Shown one piece after another: positions 1 through 12,315 of a DNA stretch of 64,000 nucleotides. The first letter of the stretch is position 1; the number at the start of each line of letters is the position of its first letter. The notes below the pieces were generated by a model, which saw only the letters and a list, made by a program, of their open reading frames with translations, did not search any database and had not been told where the DNA came from. The position numbers and the translations under genes were made by a program. Origin of the DNA: Piper betle (taxonomy: Eukaryota; Streptophyta; Magnoliopsida; Piperales; Piperaceae); assembly GCA_033002965.1 (NCBI GenBank), contig JAURVB010013857.1, forward strand, positions 85,681 to 149,680, given 5' to 3'.

Positions 1-1790
1 TGGTTTCATAATTGGTGGTGAGCAATACTCCTACAAATTTCAATATTAATGGATGTAACAGTATATATGGCTTGGAGTGTTAAAAATGACTTGCCAAAAA
101 AATCGTCTGCCTATTACTCTAATAGAGTAATAAATTATTTAATCATTTTTATTTTTTGTTTTTTTATTAATAAAAATAACTTAGAAAAAATAATATTTGA
201 GATTAAAATATACAAATAAAATTAGAAGTTGTTGAAGAAGGTTTTTTATACCAAATAAAGTAAAAACAAATTAAAGATTTGAGAATGGAACTAATATTAT
301 GTCCTTTTATATTGGTTGTTCACATTCTTTGTTGTATTTTATGCTTTTTTTAAAATTGTTTGTGAATTGAATAAAAAATTATTAACTTAAAGACTATTAA
401 AAACAAAATAAAAAATTTTTCATGAAGGTTTTATTATTTTATGAGAATGGGTGAGTAAATTGGAAAAATATATTGGATGAACAGGTAGACGGAAAAACTA
501 GTTAAAAGCATTGGAGTATAGCATTTGCAAGATTTCAGGTGCAAGTGATAAATAAGGAAGTATAATATGTTCAACTTGTTATGAGGACAGTGCCGAGTAC
601 CTCGAATGGAGTTAGAACATATTTGGTTAATCTTACATTGGTTGTGAATAAGTTTAATGATTTGTATATAGGCTAATGAGAAGTTTTTAACTTTTAGATT
701 AAGTAAGCCCCATGACACCTGTTGCATGTCCCTCCTAGGGCTCAAGGGCCTAACAAAACTAACATTAGCTAGATCCTAAGTCCAATTTTATTTAGTTTGA
801 TGCAAATATTCGTCAACACCACCTACCATTAGTGGGGATTGTACTTGTCTTCATCCATCATCATCACCCTACACCATTAATCCAATGAAAATCCTTTTTT
901 TCAGTACTCTATACATATTAATTATCATCCATTTTTTTCATTATTCCATACATATTAATTATCATCCTAAATTAACATTGATGCCCTTAATTAAAGTATA
1001 GTAGTTAGTGACAATGTGTGGCTTCTTATATACACATCATGGATTACAATTTTTGATTTTTTTGTATATTGTATTTGTAATGAAGATACCTTGGGAAAAT
1101 ATCAAGCAAGCATTGTGATAAGGCAGATTTCTTGGATTTTTTATGTATTTGTGGTTTTAAAGAACATTTGCCATTAATTGGCGTTAAAAGCCTAAAATAA
1201 TGTGACGCCAACATCCTATACGGGTAGTAATCTCATACAACTGTTGGCTCCATGTCTTCTCAAAAGATGAATGAATATGAAGTGAAGAGATATTTGATAT
1301 CAATTCAATTAGCTCGTAACTGTCGGTAAATATTAGTGGAATTTAGGAGGCACCCTTTTGGTGTTACATATTTTTCCATAGTCATACAAGCAAGGTTTAA
1401 GACCATTCTTAGCGTAGCAGAAAGGTAGCAAGTTAATCCGTCATAGAATAATCTTCTTCTCTAAACATGTCTTTGTACTTAAAACTTATATGTTAAGAAG
1501 GCAACATAAACAATTAACAAGCTTATTTTCGTCCAAATTTTTTTTAGTATGAATTAGAGCTTGCTCGATCTATCGATCATTCTCATTTTTGTTAACATTT
1601 CTTAAATGTTCGCTTCAGTATTGCCTAGGACCTACGAGAGTGGAGAATAACAACCTGAAATTTGGTTAACTCTTCAAGTTTCTCTACAGTATCTCTTTTC
1701 TACCAAACTCATCGTAAGTAATTATTTGAGATTGGAGAAATCGAGCATTGCAAACACACATCGTAGACTGTTGAGGTAGTCAAATGCTAT
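1..1790. other. AT-rich intergenic sequence, nothing recognised
   Basis: The stretch is AT-rich with many in-frame stops on both strands. The longest open frames are near 100 codons and resemble no family I know. I see no LTR ends, inverted termini or RNA gene. Confidence 0.6.
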
Positions 1791-1799
1791 CATGAATAA

Positions 1800-2885
1800 C
1801 TAACTATAGTGGGCAGTGTTTGACATCATCTGCAACAATAGCTTGTACTTTGATCTCTTTATCCATGTTTCCTACTGGAGTGGGTGATGGTCCGTGTTAG
1901 AATGTATGAATTAACCATGACGAAATCAAGTATGTGAAGGTTCTTATACTACTGGTAGCTTTTGGGGATTGAAGAAATCTAATCATGATGTTGCATGTTA
2001 AACATCTTGATTTACTCCCAGCAAGAATCACTGACTAAAGATTAAATACTCCACAACAGTGCGACAAGCTACAAGGGATACACATCAAAGTTTAAACCAT
2101 AACTGCATGCGATTTCATTCTCTGAAGTACGTATATTTTAGTCTTCTATTGTAGTATATCGAAATTTTGCGATGGTTCTTTCTCAACATGATTGTGTTTG
2201 AGTGCCTCAACAATCTTTCTAGCTATGACGAGAGCATCTACCTCAATTTTGTTATGTTAACACTCCTGAGACTCTTGTAGATGATAAATATCGTCATTTG
2301 ATGAAACGCAGGGATTTTCAAGTTAATGCATTGGATGGAAGACGAAGGATACTCGTCTTCAATGTGATGTGCTTCGTGACACTATTTGGCATCATCTACA
2401 TTGACGGTATGAACTATGACATCTAACCCTTGTAGCCCAATTGTGGAGTATTTTACCTTTCGTCTTTGTTTTTTGGCAGGAGTGGGTAATGTCATCCGTG
2501 TAGCTTTCTCGTACAAAAGACATTAAGAATATGAAGGTCGGTGTTTAGTTCTGTTACTGGTAGCTCTGTTATACACAGCTACGAGTGGTAGAACATAACA
2601 CCCATCTTCCTATAGTGGAAATAGTTTGTATATGAGACTGTTGCATGGTTGTCATGTTGGTGACTCCTAGCAATAATCAGAGACAAAAAGATCGAACTCT
2701 CCACGACTGGGCAACAAGGGATGCACGTCAGTTTAATATTTCTACTTATGATGTCGAACATTGTTTCATGTCCATAACATTTAAAATTATCTTCCATTAA
2801 ATTGTAGGAGATTGAATTTGCAATTGTTTCTTTTTCAACATGATGTTGTTTGAGTGTCTCTGTGGTCTTCATAGCTTGATGTGTG
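1800..2885. repeat. Degenerate tandem duplication, about 550 bp per copy
   Basis: Two diverged copies lie in direct orientation, roughly 1800-2250 and 2385-2885. Shared landmarks occur in the same order: a 'catcatct' segment, 'ggagtgggt', 'actggtagct', a 'caagggat' stretch with 'cacgtca/cacatca', and 'tcaacatgat' followed by 'gtttgagtg'. No protein is encoded in either copy. It could be an old segmental duplication or part of an unrecognised transposon. Confidence 0.5.
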
Positions 2886-2959
2886 TACCTCAATAATGGT
2901 GAGCAACTTAGTTTTGTATTAAATAGTAATTTAGATTAAAAATATTGATTAGGTTACTG

Positions 2960-3095
2960 ATTACGGTAATGAAAGACGTGGATTAGGGCTAGTGACGAGT
3001 GTAAAAATTTCGATGACAAAATTTTTGGGATAGGTAGATTGTAAGGTCTTTTAACTTAGTTTGACATTTAATATTTAATAAATTAAAGTTCTATT
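2960..3095 (+). mobile_element. TRIM retroelement remnant (3' internal end plus LTR start)
   Basis: The order here matches the 3' end of the TRIM family found elsewhere in the window: a 'ggattagggctagt' segment, 'gatgacaaaattt', 'gtagattg', then the LTR start 'TGTAAGGTCTTTTAACTTAG'. The rest of the LTR decays into AT-rich sequence. It is a short, old fragment. Confidence 0.55.
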
Positions 3096-3215
3096 TATAA
3101 TTAAAAATAGACTATAAAATTTTAACTTTAATCATTACAAAAAGCATTAAACAATTCAATCATTCAACCAATATTTTAAATATTAATTTCTTACTCACAA
3201 AGCATTATAAATAGC

Positions 3216-3412
3216 TACCTTAAAGCTAATACTGTCGAAAAAAGCAATTGAAATGGGTTGTAAGTGGTGTATGAGGGTATTTACCATTACCATCTACCAC
3301 TTAAATATTTATCATTTACATACCTTAAAGCTAATATTGTCAAAAAATGCAATTGAAATTGGTTCTAAGTGGTGTATCATTACCATCTACCACTTAAATA
3401 TTTACCATTTAC
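3216..3412 (+). repeat. Tandem duplication, period about 105 bp
   Basis: The block starting at 'taccttaaagctaat' (3216) recurs at 3321 with a few substitutions and a short deletion. It lies directly beside the hAT element at 3435. Each copy contains 'ctaccacttaaatattta'. It appears non-coding. Confidence 0.8.
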
Positions 3413-3434
3413 ATCTCTCTTGCCCATCTAATGC

Positions 3435-4332
3435 CATAGTTGCACGAATCGGCCGATTCCGTGCAGAATCGGCCGATTTAAATCGGATCGGCGTCGCGCC
3501 GATCCGATTTCGGGGCCGACTCGGTCGGCCCCGAATCGGGTCGTGAATCGGCCCGTTTCGGCCGATTCCGACCGATTTAAATCGGAATCGGAATCGGCCG
3601 ATTTAAATCGGAATCGGTTTTATTGCAAAATTACCAAAATACCCTAGGTATAATTTTTATTAAATTATTTAAGCATGGGCAAAATGGTAATTTGGATTTA
3701 AAAACCTAAATCAAACCCTCTCCCCCCGATTCCGCCGCCGCGCTCGCTCCGCCGCGCTTCCGCCCGATTCCGCCCGATTCCGCCGCGATTCCGCCGCGAT
3801 TCGGCCGCCCGACGCTCCGCCCGACCTTCCGACCACCCTACCGCCGTCCGACGCTGCGCCCGTTCCGAACTCACCTTCCGCCGTCCGACGCTTCCGCCGC
3901 GATTCCGCCGGCCGACGGTTCGTCCGACCGGGCTGCCGACATCCTCCGACATCGCCGCCGCGAGGCTCGCCGCCGACCGGGCCGCCGGCGGCGGCGGGGT
4001 AGAGAGGGGAGGGTGGCATTCTCGTAATTAAAAGTTGACTCGAGTCTAACCCGAGTAAAAAATAATAATTAATTCTAAATAATTTAAAAAAAATCTTAAA
4101 AATATTTAAAAAATATCATAAACTATAATACACAGAATAATATCAAAATAACATCAATACCCAATTTTAATATATTTATATTGTAAATTGTCAAATTATT
4201 ATATATGACCGATTAAATTAATTTGGACCGATTCAACTGAACCGATTCTTGGCCGATTCAGACCGATTCCGATTCCGATTCCGATTCTATGGAAAACCGA
4301 TTCCGATTCCGATTCCGATTCATGCAACCATG
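3435..4332. mobile_element. Non-autonomous hAT-type transposon, copy 1
   Basis: The ends are imperfect terminal inverted repeats: CATAGTTGCACGAATCGG on the left and, read from the right end inward, CATGGTTGCATGAATCGG. They are flanked by a perfect 8-bp target duplication, TCTAATGC, at 3427-3434 and 4333-4340, the size made by hAT transposases. Subterminal arrays of the motif cggccgattcc/ccgatt lie inside both ends. The centre (about 3715-4010) is very GC-rich. The 898-bp element holds no transposase. A block at 3618-3715 matches, reversed, 42395-42490 in the second copy. Superfamily assignment rests on TSD length and ends, not on a protein. Confidence 0.88.
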
Positions 4333-4509
4333 TCTAATGCTACTTTTGACCGTCTCGACTCCGGTGAATGGTTAAAATTGCTATATTTTGATTTCAGCCC
4401 TTTTAGCACTTCGGCAACATATCACAAAATTCCACTATATGTTTACTTTAAACAAACCTTTGAAAAGATATAATGATATAAAATTGTTATTTAACTTATG
4501 TGTATATAT

Positions 4510-6775
4510 ATTTAATGGCTGTGGGGCCAGTGCGAGAACCAGATCAGGGCTAAGTTGTAGGAGGTGATCTGCGACGAGCACGGCATTGACCCCACCGGCA
4601 AGTGGACCTCCAACTCAAGCGCATCATTATCTACTACAACGAGGTCAGCGGCAGCCACTACATCCCCCGCGCCATTCTCATGGATCTCAAGCCCGGCACA
4701 GTGGACTCCTTCCGCTCCAGCCCCTTGGCCGAAACCAATGCTATCAATAAGAAGGAGAGACGGTTTCCACTCCCTCAGAGGCGAACAACTCCTCAGGTTT
4801 TTTCCTTCGGCTTCATTGGCCACATATTCCGTCCCAACAACTTTGTCTTCGGCCAGTCGGGTGCCGGCAACAACTAGGCCAAGGGCCACTACACCAAGGG
4901 CGCCGAGCTTTTCGACTCCATTCTTGGCGTCGTTCGCAAGGAGGCCGAGAACTGTAACTGCCTCGAAGGTTTATATCCCTCGGTCGAAGAAGATTTTTTT
5001 GTAGGGACAGCGTTTATGTGAAACTGTCTTTTTGGTTTGTAGAATGTAGATGGTTCATGATTATGGTTGCTTCAATTAGGTTTTGGCTGTTTCATTTTCC
5101 AGTCATTAGAAATATTTGCCACTAGATTCTTATATTTGCTTCAATTAGGTTTTGGCTGTTTCATTTTCCAGTCATTAGAAATATTTGCTACTAGATTCTT
5201 ATATTTGATAGAAATATGTTGGGAACGATTTAGCAATTGTATGATTATTAATTTTCATGCATTTATTTTGCCAGATCCATGTGGGTATAAAATTGCTTTG
5301 TCATAGTAGATTAAGTTATTTATTGCGAAACTGTGGAATCTTTGTACAATGCTTTGGCTCTCTCTTAAATTCCGGTTGCTTCTTAATTCTGTTAATCCAC
5401 TCTAATTTTGGCTACTGTTACGTTTCTATTTTCTTAAATATAGGAATTTGTTCTTTGTTGACTAGTTTGGAAATGTTGATTTTGTAACCTATTGGGTAAG
5501 GTAATGCATGAATTTGTTATCTCTTTGTTTTACCATCTGGATAGAAATCAATTTTTTTAAAAATTTAGTCTGAAAAAGTTGTTACAAATGTATCAAATTG
5601 TATCTTCTCAAGCTTCAAGCGAGGCGCAGATTGTAATAAACCTAGATAGACTCACTTGTATGGGTACTTGGTTATGAGCTCGGTAACTTAACTAATGGGT
5701 CGCTCTATGTACATACATCATTCATCATTCAGCTTGTTGTATCGTTGATTTTCGTTCTCTTAATTATTAATATTGGAGAACATTAATAGTATGTGTCAGA
5801 AGAACCTTTTTATAATTTGTAGTTGTACATTTGTGTCAAAATTATTCTGAAATATATTGCTGTGTTCTCAGGGTTCCAGGTGTGCCATTCGCTTGGTGCC
5901 GGCATGGGTACTCTTCTCATTTCCAAGATTAGAGAGGAATATCCTGATCGAATGTTGCTCAGCTTCTCTGTTTTCCCCCGCTCAAGGTTTCTGACACCGT
6001 TGTGGAGCCTTACAATGCTACTCTCTCTGTTCATCAGCTCGTTGGAAAGGCAGACGAGTGCATGGTGCTTGACAATGAGGCTCTGTTTCCGTACGCTTTT
6101 GCTTGCCACGCCTACTTCTAAGACGGCTTCTTACATGCAGAGGCCTCTTTTTTCGAAACGTGAATTTTCTTTTCATTATCACAATACGTCGAGTTTGTGA
6201 GAGTTATAATTTGTTAATGTTTGTGTTCCCGCAGTTGGTGATCTAAACCACCTCATTTCTGCGACCATGAGTGGTGTGTAACATGTTGTCTCCGATTCCC
6301 TGGTCAGCTTAACTCCGACTAAGGAAGCTTGCTGTGAACCCGATCCCTCTCCCACGTCTTCACTTCTTCATGGTGGGATTTGCACCTTTAAGCTCTCGTG
6401 GCTCCCAGCAGTACCGGCCCTTACTGTACCTGAATTGACCCAACAGATGTGGGATGCGAACAACATGATGTGTGCTGCTGATCCTCGTCATGGTCGTTAC
6501 CTGACTGCCTCAGCCATGTTCCGTAGAAAGTTGAGTACAGGAAGTCGATGAGCAAATGATTAATGTTCAGATCAAAAACTCTTCCTACTTTGTTGAATGG
6601 ATTCCGAACAATGTCAAATCGAGTGTTTGTGATATGCCACCAAAAGGTTTGAAGATGGCTTCGACCTTCATTGGCATTCAGGAAATGTTCAGGAGAGTTA
6701 GTGAGCAGTTCACAGGTTCACCACACAGGAGAAGGTATGGATGAGATTGAGTTGACGGAAGCAGATTGATATATA
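4510..6775 (+). pseudogene. TUB: Beta-tubulin pseudogene (non-processed, introns retained)
   Basis: Three exon-like blocks follow the beta-tubulin protein in order. Block 1 (about 4515-4970) contains [50 protein letters not shown] and a block equivalent to [11 protein letters not shown]. Block 2 (5872 to about 6130) contains [19 protein letters not shown] and [17 protein letters not shown]. Block 3 (6235 to about 6775) contains [42 protein letters not shown] and [11 protein letters not shown]. Introns interrupt the protein at the usual plant positions, between the CLQ and GFQVCHS blocks and before GDLNHL, so this is a duplicated gene and not a retrocopy. It is dead. There are stops at about 4558 and at the Trp codon after GAGNN (about 4876), several frameshifts in blocks 2 and 3, a roughly 85-bp insertion before IFRPNN, a missing NSTS after FIG, and loss of the MFRRKAFLHW segment and the acidic tail. 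Confidence 0.93.
5067..5204 (+). repeat. Perfect-period 69-bp tandem duplication in the first tubulin intron
   Basis: Units at 5067-5135 and 5136-5204 differ by about one base ('tttgccac' versus 'tttgctac'). They lie inside intron 1 of the tubulin pseudogene. The near-identity shows the duplication is much younger than the decay of the exons. Because 69 is a multiple of three, it makes a spurious repeated reading frame. Confidence 0.9.
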
Positions 6776-8530
6776 AAAATATTCATAGCAAATGAAAAAC
6801 GTTGTCACGTATTTTTGTGCAACTTGTGGATTGTAAACTTTTTTAATGTTATTGAGTGATAATGATAATTCCTTAATAATTTTTTGTTTATTTATATTAT
6901 TTTTAATATCATATTTTTGTCACTTACACAACCATAATATATTATACTTTTTTTGTCTTTACATAATTTTAGTATCTTAAATTTTTATTAAATATTGACT
7001 AAGTAAGATCTTGATAGATTCGAACTATATCTTTTGAGAATTTCTTTAATATTTTATCAATTTTGAGTTAAAGATCTACAATAATAACCGGTGGTACCCA
7101 TCACCTGTAGGGCAATCTCTAGAAGCATAACCATTATAACTTGGAATCAAAAATGTGGCCGTTCCTTTTTCGTAACACCTAAGTGTAAGTTGCAAAAAAG
7201 TATGCCATCAGAGACCAACCAGGTAATGTTCCAATTACAGTAGGTGACACAGTTATGCATGTGGTGGCCATAGTGGCTGCCAAGCAAGCCTTTATTTAAG
7301 ATCACTAATGTCTGCTGCACATTTATTTCTAGCGGTTTAGCTGTCTGTATTGCACATATTTGTAACTTTTGATATAATAGTATCTTGTACACGCTATTTG
7401 AGACAATATGATTTTGAGACAAACATTATTTGATGTTGTTTGAACAGATGTATAATGCCTCAATTTTGAGCAACTTTTATATAATTGCATCCATTATAAA
7501 CAAGCTGCCAAAACATTTCAAGAAGATTGAACAGTTGCAAATTTTATATCGACAAACACAATCATGGGATGTTCACCTTAACCAAATTTTCTGCCAATCT
7601 CTGATTCTTGATCATTGCAAGCTGAAAGAACCAAAATCAAGTCAGCATTTTTATCCTCATGGACCAAATGTGAAGTCCAGACCTTCTCCAGGTTCCAAAT
7701 AGGTAATCTGATACACAAGCATTATTTTAGAACCTAAAACTGTATCGTGTTGCAAACGTCAATGAAGGGCAGAAGCAGTACTTTCTCGCAAAATTAGTAG
7801 TGATGTAACTAAAGTACGTCACAACTCTTTCTCTAAAAGATTGATAGTATTGTCCATTGTAAAATGTATCAAAACAGTTGTTTCTTGCATCACCAGATAG
7901 GGTACCTAGCTTCTTGTCATTGTGAGTACTTACATTACTAAACTGTGGATCCAAAATTGGCTTGGCATTGGGAGTTGACACCACTCTCAGGGAACTTCAA
8001 AGATAGAGGCTTCAAAGTCCTTATATGACAATGATCATGAAGGCTTTGGGTGATTAGTAAACAATCTATCCCAGGAAGATCAGCAATCTACAAAAAAACA
8101 CAACAATGTCAACCAACCATGAAATTCCCTTTAGTACCCGTAAAAAAAATATACGATCGACACCTAAAAATTTTTAAAAACTTCTGGGCAGCATCAGAGC
8201 CAAGGAATCCCAAAATCTAAATCACCCACTAGAATTGGATCCACTAGAATATTAGTCCCATCAAAGTCCCACAACCAATTGCTCCCTTGCCCAAACAATC
8301 AAAAAACCTGTTTCACAACCTCTAACATTCACATAAATAAAGAAGGGAGGAAGGAAGATCCAAAATTTATAGAGAGGAAATGATCGTCTTCCCCATTTTC
8401 TGATTTCTTCATCCAACAACTCAAACTCAACAAAAAGAACTACTCAGGTTGACATGACACACAAGAAGATCAGCACAAAATAGAAACTCACCAATGAAAT
8501 GGGGATGATGAGGAACTCAAAGCAATGGCC
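6776..8530. other. AT-rich intergenic sequence, nothing recognised
   Basis: No conserved protein, LTR terminus or RNA gene was recognised. Open frames (for example 7430-7702 on the plus strand) are under 92 codons and have no family signature. Confidence 0.5.
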
Positions 8531-8639
8531 ACAAGAATTAGCTCGGACTAGTTGTGAGCAGTGACCTTGTTTATAATGGAGTGAAGGTGATGCATGTTGT
8601 CGAAGTAGGCAAGCTTCGTCGGCGGTGCGGCGTCAAAGT

Positions 8640-8800
8640 GGGTGGGGTCGTCAGTGGCATGGCGTCGAAGTGAGATCGGAGTTCTAGAAGATGAGGTTGG
8701 TGGAGCCGAGCTTGACGACGCCAACGGGGAGGGGGATGTAGACCATGGTGAGGTGGTGGGGCGGCGGGCCACAACACCGGCTCAAAACCTTGGACGCCGC
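8640..8800 (-). pseudogene. Possible fragment of a MYC/R-type bHLH N-terminal domain
   Basis: Read on the minus strand, the GC-rich patch encodes TMVYIPLPVGVVKLGSTNLI, then a stop, then NSDLTS. This resembles the 'QT(M/V)V.IP...GVVELGST..I' strand of the bHLH-MYC_N domain in plant MYC and R-type regulators. Only about 30 residues match, the frame is interrupted, and no basic helix-loop-helix follows. It may be a decayed exon or chance similarity. Confidence 0.3.
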
Positions 8801-9639
8801 CCATCTTTGCCTACATCCCACTCCGAGAGTCAGTCAGTAAGGTTGAGAGCAGTGGTTGGCAGAGGAGGTGTGGCAGCGGGGCGGCAAAGAGGAGGGAGAG
8901 GGTAGTGGCTGCAGCAAATTTTGTTTTATCATTGGATGGTTTTTCATCGTTGGATAGTTTTTCAACGGCAGATGAAAAACTGGCCATGGCTGTGCTGCAG
9001 CATATACTCTATATGTATATATGTTAGACCAATAGAACTAAATTTTTGTTACATGAAATAAACATTTATCTGTAATGAAGAGGAAAATCAATTGAACGGT
9101 AATGGTAGACCTTGGCCATTAACGTTTTAAAATTGACGCAGTGAAGTTAAATTTGCCATTTTATTAAATCATAAAAAATAAATCTTAGCCATTTAATTTC
9201 AACTTATTTAGAAACGTTTTGAGAACGACTTGCAGCCCTACCTGATTAAGGAATAAGGATGGCTTCCAGTGTCTGCTTTCTTCACCACCATTTTGCAGCC
9301 ACGTCTCTCATCCGTAGCCATGCACATCAGAGCTGAGTGGCGTACCAGCTCAAACTTTCCACGCTGGTACTTGTGTCAAGGATCAGGTAAAGGATGTTCC
9401 AGATCATGATCAGAGCAGCAATATTGAAAACCATACTCTCACGTCGGTCTGCCATCTTCATTCTTCTTGCCGCCCAACTCTTCATTGCTAATCCTGCCTT
9501 GTATGGTGCTCACAAGTAGGCTGTGGGGCCTATTCTCAAATTAAGGTTGCTATCAAGAACTCCGACAACCTTGGCCTCTTTTGAGTTGGTTTCAATTCAT
9601 TCCTCATATCTCCAATATCATTCTTTAAATTTTCAAGTT

Positions 9640-10435
9640 TTTCTCTATACACGAATTATGATCATTGTTAGTCTCGATTATTATAATATGTGATTGATGT
9701 TTTAGAGGCAGTTTAGGCCCCATCTTGACGGAGAAGTTCCATCCAATTTTTCTTTTACTTTACTAATATTGTGAACTTATGCATCACCTTGGGTGAATTG
9801 TTGAATTGTATTTTGTGTGGGATGATTATTCCAATCATCGGTCTGATGTTAGTCTCGATAAATCTAATTTGTAATTTGAGTTTTTACAAGTGGTTAATAT
9901 CATCTTTAAGGGGAAGTTACATTGGTAATATTATGTGCTTACGCATCCCCGTGTGTGTGTTTTTGAATTGAGTTTGGTGGGGATGAATTTGTTATTGTAA
10001 TGTTCGATGTAATGTTAGTCTTGATTATTCTAATTTATGATTGAGTTTTTACCGGTGGTTAAGAACTTATCTGTAAGGGGAAATTTTGTCAATTTTTTCT
10101 TTTACAATACTAATATTGTGAACATGTGTAATATGTTTTTCCAATCGCAGGAATGAAGTTTCAATCATTCCAATTTGTGATTGAGTTGATACAAATGGTT
10201 AAGACCTCATCTTTAAGGGGAAGTTTTGTCCTATTCATCTTCATCACTAATATTGTGAACTTATGTGTCACAGTGTGTAAATTGTCAAATTGTGGTCGGT
10301 GGGGATAAATTTGATATTCTAATCGTTAGTGTGATATTAATCTTAATCATTCTAATTTTTGATTGACGTTGTACACGTAGTTAAGACCTCATCTTTAAGG
10401 GGAAATTTTGTCCGATCTTTCTTAAATTGTTAGTC
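9640..10435 (+). repeat. Degenerate tandem repeat, about 140-180 bp per unit
   Basis: The string 'catctttaaggggaagtt' or close variants recurs near 9725, 9902, 10068, 10208 and 10388. Each is preceded by a 'gtgattgagtt...gtggttaa' block, and most are followed by 'ctaatattgtgaactta'. Unit length varies because of indels. No coding potential is evident. It looks like an old local satellite. Confidence 0.7.
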
Positions 10436-10799
10436 ATGGTTAAGTCTCGGTCATTATTTTAATTGCTATTCAAGTTTTTTAATGTAGTAATATATAGTTA
10501 TGTATAATCTTACTGGCTATGTACGGAGAGCAAAATTAGTCCACTTAAACCTTCTTCCCGGCTACCTTACACCTACATCTTTGCAGCAGGAGAGCGAAGT
10601 TTTAGTATTATAGATCGGGCTCATACTACAATTCTTCATTTTTCTAGATGGACTTTATAATAGCTGCATCTAGGAAAGTCACATGATTCAACTTTTGGTC
10701 CTTCTGATGATGCAGACTCTAAACCTAGTCTACACAACCCAGATTGAGGAGTTATAAATACATGAGCAGGAGAGGACTAGACAAGATTCGGAGACACAA

Positions 10800-11569
10800 G
10801 GTGAGATTACTTGAGTTAGTCTTACATGTAATACCTAATGGGGTAAGATCCTGTTTATAAGTAGGAACGAACTATAGATCTTCAACTTTTGTTAACTACT
10901 TTTGAAGATATGACATAACCCATTAGTGTGCACTTTGGTTTTGGTCATTACAAATGATATTAGAGCAACCATATTAAGCATTAGATGGTAGGCTAAATTA
11001 AGGACGTTAGCTAGACTGTCAATTACGGGCCAAAGAATGATGTGAGATGGGGCTAGGTGCGGGCCAAGTGTAGGAATTCCGAGGACGAAATTTCCTAAGA
11101 TTGGTAGATTGTGAAATATCTTAACTTAGTCTTACATCTAATACTTACTTGGGTAAAATCTTATTTATAAGTTGGAATGGACTATAGATCTTCAACTTCG
11201 ATTAACGACTCTTGAATATATGACATAACCCATTAGTTTCCACTTCGGGCAGATTCATTACAAATAATATCAGAGCAACATTGTTTTGTGTTAGATGGTG
11301 GGTTAGACTAGGGACGGTTGGCTACGCTGTTGGTCATGGCCAAAGAAGGTTATGGGTTAGGGCTAGCACGGGGCCAAGTATAGGATGTCGGGAATAAAAT
11401 TTTTGAAGGTGGGTGGATTGTGAGATCCCTCAACTTAGTTTTATATCTAATACTTCCGAGGTAAGATCCTATTTATAAGTAACATTGAACTATAGATCTT
11501 TAAGTTTGGTTAACTATTTTGAAGAGATGACTTATTTTATTATGTTACACTTTGGATCGGGTCATTACA
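10800..11569 (+). mobile_element. Tandem TRIM retroelement (LTR-int-LTR-int-LTR)
   Basis: Three LTRs of about 152 bp lie at 10800-10952, 11110-11262 and 11419-11569, each starting near TGTGA and ending TTACA. The two internal regions (about 157 bp) begin with a Met-tRNA primer-site match ('atattagagc', 'atatcagagc', degraded from TGGTATCAGAGC). They end with a 'ggacgaaatttcctaag' type tract just before the next LTR. There is no coding capacity. Three LTRs with two internals mark a tandem TRIM. I found no matching TSD, so the outer ends may have drifted. Confidence 0.85.
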
Positions 11570-11579
11570 AAATAGACAG

Positions 11580-12315
11580 TCTAGTGGAATCAACCCAAAG
11601 AAAATATTTTACCTCAAGCTATTTGATTAACTTTTCAAAATCTCTCCCTTTGTGAGCCAAATGTGCCCAAAAACTATCAAGAGGATGTTTTATTTATAAT
11701 AACAGAATTCTCATTTTTATAGAACGATAGTTGCGGAATTCAAGAATTTAGTATATTAAACTTCTATATAAAAGAACATAATCACACATAAGTATATAAA
11801 ACACTAATTATTAGTGTGATAATGAAAAGTTAAAAGCTAACTATTATGTTTTTTCAATGCGAATGGGTGATGAAAACCCAACAAAAAGAAAAGCCTACTA
11901 TATTAGAAGATAAAAGAGTTTTGGAAATCAAATCACACTTACAAGTCTCAATCCCAAAAATCTTCCACATCCAACATGGGGAGACAAATTCTTTCCCCCT
12001 TATCTTCGACTCTCAACCAAAACTCACCATGTTAGCCTACCGAAAAGACCCTAGCCAGTACCCAGCCAAGGCCAACTGGTTTGACTTGTAATTGAACCTT
12101 ATTTGACCAAATGGGAAAAATGAAAAGAATAAAATAAAATACAATAAATAAGGTTTATTTGAAACAATCCATAAATGCCACAGTACACTAAAGGTAATAA
12201 TTAATAATTTAAGATATTGATTTCTAAAAATTAATTTAATTAAATAATATTTAAGATTCGTTTCAAGATTTACAAAACCTTAAATAAAATAACTTATTTA
12301 TTTTAGGGTTTTACA
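11580..12315 (+). mobile_element. Truncated LTR fragment (3' part)
   Basis: This stretch parallels the 3' part of the solo LTR at 58343-59835. Shared landmarks are 'agaggatgttttattta', 'gaattcaagaa', 'taatttaattaaataat', 'agatttacaaaacc' and the terminus 'agggttttaca' at 12315. The 5' half is missing. It is a remnant of the same LTR family. Confidence 0.6.

Noticed and set aside
4512..4889. Minus-strand frame over the tubulin exon
   Set aside because: Antisense shadow of exon 1; the plus strand clearly encodes tubulin.
9290..9590. Possible decayed gene with a hydrophobic stretch
   Set aside because: Only about 25 residues look protein-like (SRRSAIFILLAAQLFIANPAL); no family recognised and no continuation.
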